Assembly: GCA_913062815.1 (NCBI GenBank)
Contig: CAJXWZ010000001.1
Location: 62,001-126,000 of the forward strand
Length of the DNA stretch: 64,000 nt
Source: an uncultured Colwellia sp.
GTDB lineage: Bacteria > Pseudomonadota > Gammaproteobacteria > Enterobacterales > Alteromonadaceae
Direction of reading: 5' to 3'
Positions 8,600 to 16,280 of this stretch are shown piece after piece; the stretch's first letter is position 1, and each line of letters opens with the position of its first letter. Below the pieces are notes generated by a model. It saw only the letters and a list, made by a program, of their open reading frames with translations. It was not told the origin of the DNA and did not search any database. The position numbers and the translations under genes were made by a program.

Positions 8600-10011
8600 C
8601 TATTCTAGCCCGTGGCTCATGCAAAAATAGTACACGGCCTTGGCTATACTATGGGAGTTTATTGGCTGTTTTATTACTTAGCCTTGCCAGCCACTGTATT
8701 TCAGCAGTAGCTTTTGGCCAATATTCTCATCTCATTGAAAATATTGGCCTGTATGTTATCTGCCAATACAGTGCTATGGCAGGCTTTATGCTGTTGGCAT
8801 GGTACACATCTCCAAACGCAACTTCCTTGAATGCTTATAAAGCAATGTTTGTTGTTGCTATTATCGCTCGCTTTGTCTTGATAGATATATCGCCATATAC
8901 CTCAAACGATGTTGATCGCTATCTCTTTGATGGGCGTATTGCTTATGAAGGATATGATCCCTATCAAATTAGCCACGACGATGAGATGTTGATTGAGTTG
9001 AGAAATCAATGGCAGCCTCCAGCAGAGCATGCAGCTTATGCAACCTTATATCCTCCGATTTCATTAGCTTTATTCGCTTTTTGTTCATCTTTTGGTGTAG
9101 AAGACGCCCAACAAGCATGGCAATGGCTCTTATTATTCGTTGGTCTATTGACCATTGGGATTAGTGCTTTGGTACTAAGAAAAGCCAAAAAACTAAAACA
9201 CTTTGCTTTGATTGCGCTTTCCCCGCTATTAATTCTAGAAACCGGCGTCGGCTTGCATGTCGATGCTGTTTCAGCTCTAGCTGTTATTAGCGCAATTTAC
9301 TTGTGGCAGCACAAAAGTCATGCTTTTTGTGGAGCCGTAATTGGCTTGGGCATGTCGATCAAAATATTACCTGTAATGCTGTTACTGCCATTTTTCTTTA
9401 GCCAAGAAACCAGGAAAGGCGCAGCTAAACTAGTGCTAAATTGCGTGTTAACTGTTATGTGTATTTATGGCATTACCTATGGGTTAGGATACTACCCTGT
9501 TGGTAGTATCGGTGTGTTTTTTGAAAAATGGCGTTCTGCCTCACCGTTATTCACGCTTATTGATGCTCATTTGTCAGGTACACACACCATAATACTGATT
9601 ATTAGTATTATTGCCTTAAGTGCTAGTACCATTGCATACCTTTGCTTTCGCAATCGCTTTCCAGTACAGCAAAATAATGTTCAAGCTATTATTTATGCCT
9701 GCATGCAGTTTTCCATCGCATTACCCTTATTGATTTCACCGGTCGTATTCCCTTGGTATTTAATGCCATTAATACCCGTATTAGCATTGTGGCCAAACCT
9801 ATACCTTATTGGTTGGATGATGTTAATGCCATTGACCTATGAGGTACTTGGCAACTTTTTAGCACATCAAGTATGGCAACCTGCTCAGTGGCCTATTGTC
9901 CTTCTAGGGCTTTGGTATCTGTTTACCTTATTCAACATTATTTCATCCCTTATTAAACGCTCAAAGTTTTCACACACCAACAGTGATTTGGTGCGTGCTT
10001 CTTTGAAGTAG
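8596..10011 (+). CDS. polytopic GT-C-like mannosyltransferase family protein
   Basis: 471 residues with about ten to twelve hydrophobic segments. The first large loop carries NDVDRYLFDGRIAYEGYDPY, matching the D..RY..DGR....G.NPY pattern of integral-membrane glycosyltransferases in the DUF2029 / GT87-like (GT-C) group that use polyprenyl-phosphate sugars. The ATG overlaps the upstream GT2 stop (ATGA). A long lumenal or periplasmic domain is less obvious than in other GT-C members, so the exact activity is open. The neighbouring GT2 genes suggest it works with one that makes the lipid-linked sugar donor. Confidence 0.7.
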   Translation: MTILARGSCKNSTRPWLYYGSLLAVLLLSLASHCISAVAFGQYSHLIENIGLYVICQYSAMAGFMLLAWYTSPNATSLNAYKAMFVVAIIARFVLIDISPYTSNDVDRYLFDGRIAYEGYDPYQISHDDEMLIELRNQWQPPAEHAAYATLYPPISLALFAFCSSFGVEDAQQAWQWLLLFVGLLTIGISALVLRKAKKLKHFALIALSPLLILETGVGLHVDAVSALAVISAIYLWQHKSHAFCGAVIGLGMSIKILPVMLLLPFFFSQETRKGAAKLVLNCVLTVMCIYGITYGLGYYPVGSIGVFFEKWRSASPLFTLIDAHLSGTHTIILIISIIALSASTIAYLCFRNRFPVQQNNVQAIIYACMQFSIALPLLISPVVFPWYLMPLIPVLALWPNLYLIGWMMLMPLTYEVLGNFLAHQVWQPAQWPIVLLGLWYLFTLFNIISSLIKRSKFSHTNSDLVRASLK

Positions 10012-10023
10012 CAGGAGAATATT

Positions 10024-10098
10024 ATGAACATTTTTAACCTATATTATTATTCGACGTTCTCCTATGGTGTGCTGTTTATTGAGGTGAGCAATGTTTAA
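10024..10098 (+). CDS. possible 24-codon coupled small ORF
   Basis: The ATG at 10024 is preceded by AGGAG (10013-10017), the clearest ribosome binding site in this stretch, and runs 24 codons (MNIFNLYYYSTFSYGVLF...) to TAA 10096-10098. The stop overlaps the first codons of the next gene (ATG 10091). The peptide is hydrophobic and aromatic. It could be a small membrane peptide or a leader that couples translation into the downstream glycosyltransferase. It may also be chance, because GAGG at 10081 can serve the downstream ATG directly. Confidence 0.35.
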   Translation: MNIFNLYYYSTFSYGVLFIEVSNV

Positions 10099-10843
10099 AG
10101 ACTATACCGTTTCTGTCGTGATACCGGCACTAAATGAAGAACAAGCCATCGGCATTGTGGTAAAACAACTGTGTGAGTTGCAAAGCGGAAACCAAACAAT
10201 AATAGATCACATTATGGTCTGTGATAATGGCTCAACCGATACCACTGCGCAAGTAGCGAAAGCAGCTGGCGCTAGTGTGATTTACCAAGCATTACCTGGT
10301 TACGGTATTGCCTGTATGACAGCACTTGCTGAGTTACCTCCTTGCGGTATTGTACTATTTGTTGATGGTGATGATGCTGCATTTATAGAACAAGCAATTC
10401 CCTTGCTGCAAGGGATTATTGATGGCGATGATTTAGCCATTGGCTCTAGAGCCTTAGGTATTATTGAACCAGGCGCATTAACCAAGCCACAACTGTTTGG
10501 TAACTGGTTATCGAGCCATTTAATTACGCTTTTTTGGGGGCAGAAAATTACCGACCTAGGTCCTTTTCGCGCTATCCGCTCTTCTGCATTGGCTATCATC
10601 AATATGGAAGATAAAACCTTCGGCTGGACCGTTGAAATGCAAGTCAAAGCGATTATTCATGGCTTGAAAGTAAGCGAATACCCAGTGGACTCAAAAGTAC
10701 GAATTGGGGAATCAAAAATTAGTGGCACGGTTAAAGGCTCAATAAAAGCCGGCATTGGTATTTTATCGATGATCTTGAAGTTGTTCCTTACACAATCCTC
10801 TTTGAAAAAAGCCGTAAGAATAAAAGTGCTGCCATATGATTAG
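10091..10843 (+). CDS. family-2 glycosyltransferase (DPM1-like)
   Basis: 250-residue soluble GT2 enzyme. It begins SVVIPALNEEQAIGIVV (nucleotide-binding start) and has CDNGSTDTTAQVAKAAGA, the metal-binding FVDGDDA and ITDLGPFRAIR. These resemble dolichyl/undecaprenyl-phosphate sugar transferases. Such enzymes make polyprenyl-linked sugar donors for GT-C proteins like the one encoded just upstream, so the two could form a pair. GAGG at 10081-10084 is the ribosome binding site. The last 8 bp overlap the DUF547 gene. The related TIGR04283 transferases also occur beside arsenosugar genes, but the match here is closer to the DPM1-like group. Confidence 0.85.
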   Translation: MFKDYTVSVVIPALNEEQAIGIVVKQLCELQSGNQTIIDHIMVCDNGSTDTTAQVAKAAGASVIYQALPGYGIACMTALAELPPCGIVLFVDGDDAAFIEQAIPLLQGIIDGDDLAIGSRALGIIEPGALTKPQLFGNWLSSHLITLFWGQKITDLGPFRAIRSSALAIINMEDKTFGWTVEMQVKAIIHGLKVSEYPVDSKVRIGESKISGTVKGSIKAGIGILSMILKLFLTQSSLKKAVRIKVLPYD

Positions 10844-11738
10844 TATTCAAACCCTATTAGTTATTTTTATCGTGCTGATATTAACCTTGAGTTGGAAAGG
10901 CTATTCACTCTACCGCGCAACATTACCTACGCCAATATTAAAGTGGGATGTTGCCAATGAAGAGAATACACAAAATATTGACCATAGTTTATGGCAAGAA
11001 ATACTTGCTAAATATGTTTATGTCAACACAAACAATGAACGTGCGTTTGACTATAACAATGTCAACCTAAGCGATCGGGAAAAACTAACATACTACTTGT
11101 CAGTTCTACAAAGCATTGACCCAAGAGATTATCGAAAAAACGAGCAGTTGGCCTATTGGATAAACTTATACAATGCGTTAGTCATTGATCTTGTATTAAC
11201 CCATTATCCAGTGAAATCAATTAAAGAAATCGGCGATGGTTTTACCGGTCCATGGAATATTATAGTCGCGAACATTGCCAATACAGCTATGTCACTCAAT
11301 AACATTGAACATGGTGTTTTGCGTCCATTATGGCAAGACATGCGTATCCACTATGTGATTAATTGCGCGAGTATTGGCTGTCCCGACTTACTTGCAAAAC
11401 CATTTACCAGCAAGGATATTGACGAACAATTAAATGCTGCTGCGGTGCGCTTTATCAATCAGAAAAAGTCCGTTAACCTCAGCGGAAAGACATTAATAGT
11501 ATCAAGTATTTATGATTGGTTTTCTCTAGATTTCGGTCAAAATCAACAAGCACTTATTTATCATCTCATTCAATATGCAAAGCCAACACTTAAGCAGCAG
11601 CTGCAAGCCTTTAACGGCACTGCTGAGTTTTCCTATGATTGGAAATTAAATGGGCTAACAGTGGGTCTATATTCAAGTAATAACGCTACTACTGGTCAAG
11701 TCGGCGAACAATTAATTTCACTACAGCAAAGTAACTAA
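10836..11738 (+). CDS. DUF547 domain protein
   Basis: 300 residues with one N-terminal membrane or signal segment (TLLVIFIVLILTLSW). The DUF547 (PF04784) core is clear: YWINLYNALVIDLVLTHYP, then IHYVINCASIGCPDL with the family's conserved Cys, then IYDWFSLDFG. The family is distantly related to transglutaminase/papain-like folds; its function is not established. It occurs often beside TIGR04282-type transferases and arsenic-sugar genes, as here. It overlaps the GT2 upstream by 8 bp and is followed by a 4 bp gap. Confidence 0.85.
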   Translation: MISIQTLLVIFIVLILTLSWKGYSLYRATLPTPILKWDVANEENTQNIDHSLWQEILAKYVYVNTNNERAFDYNNVNLSDREKLTYYLSVLQSIDPRDYRKNEQLAYWINLYNALVIDLVLTHYPVKSIKEIGDGFTGPWNIIVANIANTAMSLNNIEHGVLRPLWQDMRIHYVINCASIGCPDLLAKPFTSKDIDEQLNAAAVRFINQKKSVNLSGKTLIVSSIYDWFSLDFGQNQQALIYHLIQYAKPTLKQQLQAFNGTAEFSYDWKLNGLTVGLYSSNNATTGQVGEQLISLQQSN

Positions 11739-11742
11739 CGTA

Positions 11743-12459
11743 ATGAGTTTATCCAATACCGCTATAACAACAAACACTACCCTAGTCATTTTTTGTAAGC
11801 GACCAAAGCTTAATCAGGGGAAGCAACGGTTGGTTAACGATAGTAGTGCCGAAAGCGCACTTTGCATCGCTAAAGCCTTACTTGAGTGTGCACTTGAAGA
11901 TGCCAGAAATTGGCTTGGGCCTGTGGTACTTGCCTGTTCTGAGCATACAGATTTGGCATGGGCGAAGTCGCTTAATATTAACGCCAAAATTCTAGCGCAG
12001 CTACCTGCAAACCAAAATGGCAACCTTGGTGTGCGTCTAAACTATGTTGATAAAACACTGCGTGCATTAGGGCATAAAGAGCTCATTTTTATTGGTACTG
12101 ACGCCCCTATGCTAACAACAGCGCATTATCAAGCCTCAATCAAGGCACTGCAAAGCAGCAAAATTGCCCTTAGCCATGCTGACGATGGCGGCGTAGTTAT
12201 TATGGCCAATAGCGTGCCATGGCCTGCCTTAGAGAGATTACCATGGAGCACAGATACATTATCATTTGGTTTACTTAAAGTCTGTACCGAACATTTGCTC
12301 AGTGTGACCTACATTCAGCCCGGATACGATATTGACTTTATTACAGACTTAAGGCGACTAGTTGCAGACTTAAAAAGTGACAACCGCCCTGCGCGACAAG
12401 CATTAATACAAACCATTAACGACTTATCATTATTTACGAAGGTCCCCACTTATGCATAA
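11743..12459 (+). CDS. TIGR04282-type arsenosugar-associated glycosyltransferase (DUF2064)
   Basis: 238 residues. Landmarks are LVIFCKRPKLNQGKQRL near the start (the family's usual F.K.P..G..KTRL, here with Q in place of T), FIGTDAPMLTTAHY (the GTD/SP metal site), and LPWSTDTLSFGLL near the end. This is the DUF2064 / TIGR04282 family, described as a transferase associated with arsenosugar radical SAM genes. It probably binds a nucleotide sugar in a GT-A-like fold. It overlaps the ArsM gene by 8 bp. In the pathway it may attach a sugar or glycerol-type group to the arsenoribose; the step is not proven for this family. Confidence 0.85.
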   Translation: MSLSNTAITTNTTLVIFCKRPKLNQGKQRLVNDSSAESALCIAKALLECALEDARNWLGPVVLACSEHTDLAWAKSLNINAKILAQLPANQNGNLGVRLNYVDKTLRALGHKELIFIGTDAPMLTTAHYQASIKALQSSKIALSHADDGGVVIMANSVPWPALERLPWSTDTLSFGLLKVCTEHLLSVTYIQPGYDIDFITDLRRLVADLKSDNRPARQALIQTINDLSLFTKVPTYA

Positions 12460-13558
12460 CATTGTAAAAGACTATTACGGTAAAATATTAAACGGTTCAC
12501 AAGATTTACAAACCAACGCATGTTGTACCGACGACAACTTGTCTACATCGTTAAAATCAATTTTAGCTAACATTCATGATGAAGTAATGTCACATTATTA
12601 CGGTTGTGGCCTAGTGACACCTGAACTACTTGAAGGTTGCCATGTGCTTGATTTAGGCTGCGGCGCAGGGCGAGATTGTTACGCCATTGCGCAAATGGTC
12701 GGCGAAACCGGCTTCGTTACTGGCGTTGATATGACCGATGAACAACTTGTCATAGCCAATCAGCACATAGAATATCATCGAGAAAGGTTCGGTTACGCCA
12801 ACGCCAACACCCAATTTTTAAAAGGCTACATTGAAAAACTAGCTGAGCTAAACATTGCGGACAACAGTATTGATGTAGTGGTATCTAACTGTGTCATTAA
12901 CTTAAGCCCTGACAAACACGCAGTATTAAAAGAGATTTTTAGAATTTTAAAGCCGGGAGGAGAAATATACTTCTCAGATGTTTACGCGGACAAACGTGTG
13001 CCCGCAACATTAGTAGCAGACCCACTACTGTACGGTGAGTGTTTGAGTGGCGCTTTGTATTGGAATGACTTTGAAAACTTAGCAAAATCCGTTGGTTTCA
13101 TTGAGCCTAGATTAGTATCGAGTCGGGCTATTACTATAGAAAACAACGAATTATCTCAACGGCTTGGTGATTTAAAATTCACTTCTGCAACCTATCGCTT
13201 ATTTAAAGCACAAGCACTAGAGCATAATGCGCAAGATTACGGCCTTAGTGTAACTTACCAAGGTACCATCCCTGCATTTAAGCAAGGTTTTTCATTAGAC
13301 CAAGTAACACAGTTTGCCACAAACCAACCCACAAAAGTCAGTGGCAATACTTGGCGTACTCTAGAGCAATCTCGATTCAAACAGCATTTTATTTTTGCAG
13401 GCAATTTTGATAAGCATCAAGGTATTTTCGACAATAGCGACTCAGTTTTTGACTTTATCTCTACCAACACAAGTAGTTGTGGAGCAGAAACAAGCACAGA
13501 TACTTCAAGCTGCTGTAGCCCTGCAGCTGAATCAACCCCTAAAACGAGTTGCTGCTAG
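12452..13558 (+). CDS. arsM: arsenite S-adenosylmethyltransferase ArsM
   Basis: 368-residue class I methyltransferase. The SAM motif is LDLGCGAGRDCY (about 66-77). ArsM-type cysteines are in NACCTDD (24-25), YGCG (52), VSNCVINLSPDK and GECLSGALY, which match the arsenic-binding cysteines of ArsM. The product methylates As(III) stepwise to mono- and dimethylarsenic. The C-terminal tail is rich in Ser/Thr and Cys with two terminal CC pairs (five cysteines in the last 25 residues), probably extra As(III) or metal binding. It overlaps the gene before by 8 bp and the next by one base. The neighbours point to methylation as a biosynthetic rather than purely detoxifying step. Confidence 0.92.
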   Translation: MHNIVKDYYGKILNGSQDLQTNACCTDDNLSTSLKSILANIHDEVMSHYYGCGLVTPELLEGCHVLDLGCGAGRDCYAIAQMVGETGFVTGVDMTDEQLVIANQHIEYHRERFGYANANTQFLKGYIEKLAELNIADNSIDVVVSNCVINLSPDKHAVLKEIFRILKPGGEIYFSDVYADKRVPATLVADPLLYGECLSGALYWNDFENLAKSVGFIEPRLVSSRAITIENNELSQRLGDLKFTSATYRLFKAQALEHNAQDYGLSVTYQGTIPAFKQGFSLDQVTQFATNQPTKVSGNTWRTLEQSRFKQHFIFAGNFDKHQGIFDNSDSVFDFISTNTSSCGAETSTDTSSCCSPAAESTPKTSCC

Positions 13559-14478
13559 TGGAAACAATACCGATTCAACTAAATGACTGGCTATATACTC
13601 CCTTAGGTGAGCCTAGAGGCTATATTCAGCCCCATGCGCTAACCGAACTTTGGTTTCATACCGGTACTAAGTGTAATCTTGAGTGTGACTTTTGTTTAGA
13701 GGGTTCAAGCCCTTCAAGCAAACGTTTAGCAACCCCAAAGTTAACAGAAGTAAAGCCATATATTGATGAAGCATTAGCCCTTGGTGTCGAGCAATTCTCG
13801 TTTACTGGTGGTGAGCCTTTTTTAGCCAAAGACATTATCGATATATTAGCGTATGCGTCACAATTTAAGCCCTGCTTAGTCTTAACCAACGCAACCGACC
13901 CGTTATTAAAACGTTTTGACGCTTTATGTGAGCTGCAAGATAAGAATCAGCATCCTATTTCATTTCGTGTCAGCATTGACTCACCCGATGAAATAAGTCA
14001 TGACCGGGGTCGAGGTGCTGGTAACTTTGCTAAAGCATTTATCGGCATGCGTATGCTACATAACCGAGGCTTCAATGTCTCGTTAGCTCGTCATATCGCT
14101 AACAACGAAGACACAAATAAAGTAAACCAACAATATCAGCATCTATTTGAATTAAATGGACTGCCGAGCAATACCAATATTGTCGCATTTCCTGATTTTT
14201 TACCCCCAGGAGCACTACCTGATGTGCCTCACATCACTACAAGTTGCATGACCAGATATCAAACAGACGAACAACGCAAAAACTACATGTGTGCCAACTC
14301 TAAAATGATCGTGAAAAAGCACGGACAGCTGCAAGTTTATGCCTGCACTTTAGTAGACGATGATAGCGACTACTTTTTAACGACATCATTAACCAAGAGC
14401 ATGAAGCAAAAAATCAACTTAAAACACCATCGCTGTTATAGCTGCTTTGCTCACGGCGCCAGTTGTAGTGAGCAATAA
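13558..14478 (+). CDS. radical SAM protein, candidate ArsS-like enzyme
   Basis: 306 residues. The start is placed at GTG 13558, overlapping the arsM TAG by one base (TAGTG); TTG 13549 is the alternative. The [4Fe-4S] radical SAM motif is CNLECDFC at residues 39-46, and SFTGGEPFLAKD is the SAM-binding GGE motif. The C-terminal third holds further cysteines (SCM, YMCAN, VYACT, CYSC, SC), like a SPASM-type extra cluster. The position between arsM and the arsenate reductase suggests the 5'-deoxyadenosyl transfer to dimethylarsenite done by ArsS elsewhere. However, it lacks the look of classical ArsS (TIGR04167, with its DUF3641 tail), so orthology is uncertain. Confidence 0.8.
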   Translation: METIPIQLNDWLYTPLGEPRGYIQPHALTELWFHTGTKCNLECDFCLEGSSPSSKRLATPKLTEVKPYIDEALALGVEQFSFTGGEPFLAKDIIDILAYASQFKPCLVLTNATDPLLKRFDALCELQDKNQHPISFRVSIDSPDEISHDRGRGAGNFAKAFIGMRMLHNRGFNVSLARHIANNEDTNKVNQQYQHLFELNGLPSNTNIVAFPDFLPPGALPDVPHITTSCMTRYQTDEQRKNYMCANSKMIVKKHGQLQVYACTLVDDDSDYFLTTSLTKSMKQKINLKHHRCYSCFAHGASCSEQ

Positions 14479-14486
14479 GGATCAAA

Positions 14487-14915
14487 ATGAAATCTATTCT
14501 ATTTTTATGCACTGGAAACTCATGTAGAAGCCAAATGGCACATGGCTTAGCCAATGAAATATTTGGTGATAAAATAAAAAGCTATTCTGCAGGTATTGAA
14601 TCACATGGGCTAAACCCTGCAGCAGTGAAAGTGATGAGTGAGATTGGTATTGATATTAGTCATCATCAGTCACAAACGTTAGACGAGTTTGATAGCAAAA
14701 CATTTGATTACGTAGTAGCTGTTTGTGAGCACGCGGCCAGCAACTGCCCTACTTTCCCTAACCAAACAAACGTCATCATTAAGCAATTTGACGATCCACC
14801 GAAACTTGCCAAGTTGGCAAAAAGTGACGAAGAAGCGCTTCGCCACTACCGTATTGTGCGCAATCAAATAAGAAACTGGATTACCACTTTACCCGAACAA
14901 CTCAGCGCGAGTTAA
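14487..14915 (+). CDS. arsC: thioredoxin-dependent arsenate reductase ArsC
   Basis: 142 residues of the low-molecular-weight phosphatase fold. The active loop is LCTGNSCRSQMA with Cys8 and Cys13, and the redox pair is Cys80 and Cys87 in VAVCEHAASNCP. These correspond to Cys10, Cys15, Cys82 and Cys89 of the staphylococcal pI258 thioredoxin-coupled enzyme. FDDPP near residue 101 is the usual acid loop. It reduces arsenate to arsenite in the cytoplasm, supplying the substrate for the adjacent ArsM. It starts 8 bases after the radical SAM gene. No arsenite pump (arsB/acr3) or ArsR is next to it, which fits use in synthesis rather than in an efflux operon. Confidence 0.92.
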   Translation: MKSILFLCTGNSCRSQMAHGLANEIFGDKIKSYSAGIESHGLNPAAVKVMSEIGIDISHHQSQTLDEFDSKTFDYVVAVCEHAASNCPTFPNQTNVIIKQFDDPPKLAKLAKSDEEALRHYRIVRNQIRNWITTLPEQLSAS

Positions 14916-14944
14916 CTCTAAGTAAATTAAATCGAGGAAACAAT

Positions 14945-15793
14945 ATGTTAGCTATTATAGGCGGCACAGGAATTTATAGTATAGACGGCTTGCAAGTTAT
15001 CGAAACATACAAAGTGGACACGCCATTTGGTAAGCCCTCAGCAGACATTGTTAAAGGCCTCCTCCACAACCAAGAAGTATTTTTTTTGCCTCGCCACGGT
15101 AATAATCATTCGTTGTTACCTGCTGAGGTAAATTACCGCGCCAATATTTGGGCATTGAAAAGTTTATCGGTTAGCCAAATTATTGGTTTATCTGCTGTGG
15201 GCAGTTTGCAGCCAGAAATAAGACCTGGTGACCTTGCCATTGCCGATCAATATTTTGACTTTGTTAAAGGTCCGCGAGAAAAAACATTTTTTGGTCAAGG
15301 CATGGTTGCGCATGTTGCAACGGCAGAGCCAACCTGTTTAGCATTAGCTGATGCTATTTCATCAGCAGCAAAAACCTGCTCAATTGAAATACATAGAAAC
15401 AAAACCTATGCCTGTGTCGATGGCCCTCGTTTAGGCACAAGAGCAGAAAGCCTTTTTTTGAAAAACGCCGTGCAATGTGATTTAGTTGGCATGACCAATG
15501 TTCCTGAGGTCTTTTTAGCTCGCGAAGCACAAATCTGTTATTGCACCATAGCTATAGCAACCGATTACGATTGCTGGCAAGATGATCCAAGCACACATGT
15601 TTGTGTTGAACAAGTAATAAGCCGTTACGGCAACAGCCTTGAAAAAGCAAAATTAGTGTTACAAGCTTACCTAAAAGCTAAGCCTGCACTGTGTAATAGT
15701 GACTGTAATCATGCGTTAAAAAGTGCCATGTTAACACCCATAGATATGTTATCAGCAGAGCACAATGAAATTTTTGAGGTGTTATCTTATTAA
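14945..15793 (+). CDS. S-methyl-5'-thioadenosine phosphorylase family protein
   Basis: 282 residues, the usual length for MTA phosphorylase. Motifs: AIIGGTGIY at the start (phosphate loop), FLPRHGNNHSLLPAEVNYRA, LSAVGSLQPEIRPGDLAIAD, VDGPRLGTRAES, and the substrate loop GMTNVPEVFLAREA then ATDYDCW. The family cleaves MTA with phosphate to adenine and 5-methylthioribose-1-phosphate. In this operon it might instead release adenine from a 5'-deoxy-5'-dimethylarsinoyl-adenosine made by the radical SAM enzyme, giving a sugar phosphate for the transferases; that is inference. ATCGAGGAA at about 14931-14939 is the ribosome binding site. It is the last gene before a terminator-like hairpin. Confidence 0.88.
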   Translation: MLAIIGGTGIYSIDGLQVIETYKVDTPFGKPSADIVKGLLHNQEVFFLPRHGNNHSLLPAEVNYRANIWALKSLSVSQIIGLSAVGSLQPEIRPGDLAIADQYFDFVKGPREKTFFGQGMVAHVATAEPTCLALADAISSAAKTCSIEIHRNKTYACVDGPRLGTRAESLFLKNAVQCDLVGMTNVPEVFLAREAQICYCTIAIATDYDCWQDDPSTHVCVEQVISRYGNSLEKAKLVLQAYLKAKPALCNSDCNHALKSAMLTPIDMLSAEHNEIFEVLSY

Positions 15794-15808
15794 GCATTAA
15801 TGTAAGTA

Positions 15809-15843
15809 CAGCCAATTAAGTTAAAAATAGTTGGCTGAGTTTT
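15809..15843 (+). terminator. hairpin terminator after the arsenic operon
   Basis: CAGCCAATTA (15809-15818) pairs with TAGTTGGCTG (15828-15837), including one G-T pair, with a 9-base loop. AGTTTT follows. The U tract is short, so it may work for both this operon and the convergent small gene ending at 15849. Confidence 0.6.
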
Positions 15844-15848
15844 AGCGG

Positions 15849-16070
15849 TTAATCGCCGTTACCATTTAAATCTGTGTAGTCACGTTCTTTATAAGCTGAG
15901 TCACTCACTTCTGGTGAGTTCAAACCAAAGTAAAACCATTGTCCATGAGCCGCACCTCGATACATGACAATAGCAATCCCTATGATAAACACTGCTATTA
16001 AAGATTCAAATCGTTGGAATGCCCAAATGGCAATAATACCAATAGTGACAGAGAATATCTTTTGAATCAT
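15849..16070 (-). CDS. small two-helix membrane protein, unknown function
   Basis: 73 residues with a good ribosome binding site (AAGGA, 7 bases before the ATG). Two hydrophobic segments, IFSVTIGIIAIWAF and LIAVFIIGIAIVMY, are followed by a polar tail rich in Asp, Asn and Gly (DLNGNGD end). I do not recognise the family. It is convergent with the arsenic operon and divergent from the TRAP transporter. Confidence 0.6.
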   Translation of the reverse strand: MIQKIFSVTIGIIAIWAFQRFESLIAVFIIGIAIVMYRGAAHGQWFYFGLNSPEVSDSAYKERDYTDLNGNGD

Positions 16071-16169
16071 AGATTTTCCTTTAGGTTATTCCCCATAATC
16101 ATTATCAAACATATTAAAGCTAATACTGATTACTCAATTTTCTCCATCTTACAAATAAAATGTGGACTA

Positions 16170-16240
16170 AATGTGTAGTAAGTTTAAAAGCAGACAGAAA
16201 GTAGAATTTTTATAGTAATTGCAAATAAGTACTACACATT
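16170..16240. promoter_or_regulatory. 11-bp inverted repeat upstream of TRAP operon
   Basis: AATGTGTAGTA at 16170-16180 and its exact reverse complement TACTACACATT at 16230-16240, 49 bases apart, in the intergenic space between a small minus-strand gene and dctP. Neither arm is itself palindromic. It could be paired operator half-sites for looping, or a long hairpin in the leader. No regulator gene is adjacent. Confidence 0.4.
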
Positions 16241-16280
16241 ATATCGTAAACAGCTTACCAATTCGGTTTTGGAGACAAGT

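Noticed and set aside
10091..10843. TIGR04283 arsenosugar-associated transferase
   Set aside because: The motifs (GD.G..DLGPFRAIR, GSRALG) fit the DPM1-like GT2 group better; left as a general GT2 call.
13558..14478. Selenoprotein version of ArsS
   Set aside because: The frame has no internal TGA and no SECIS-like element was recognised.
14487..14915. Ordinary arsenic-resistance operon
   Set aside because: No ArsR, ArsB/Acr3 or ArsA is present next to arsC; the neighbours fit biosynthesis better.
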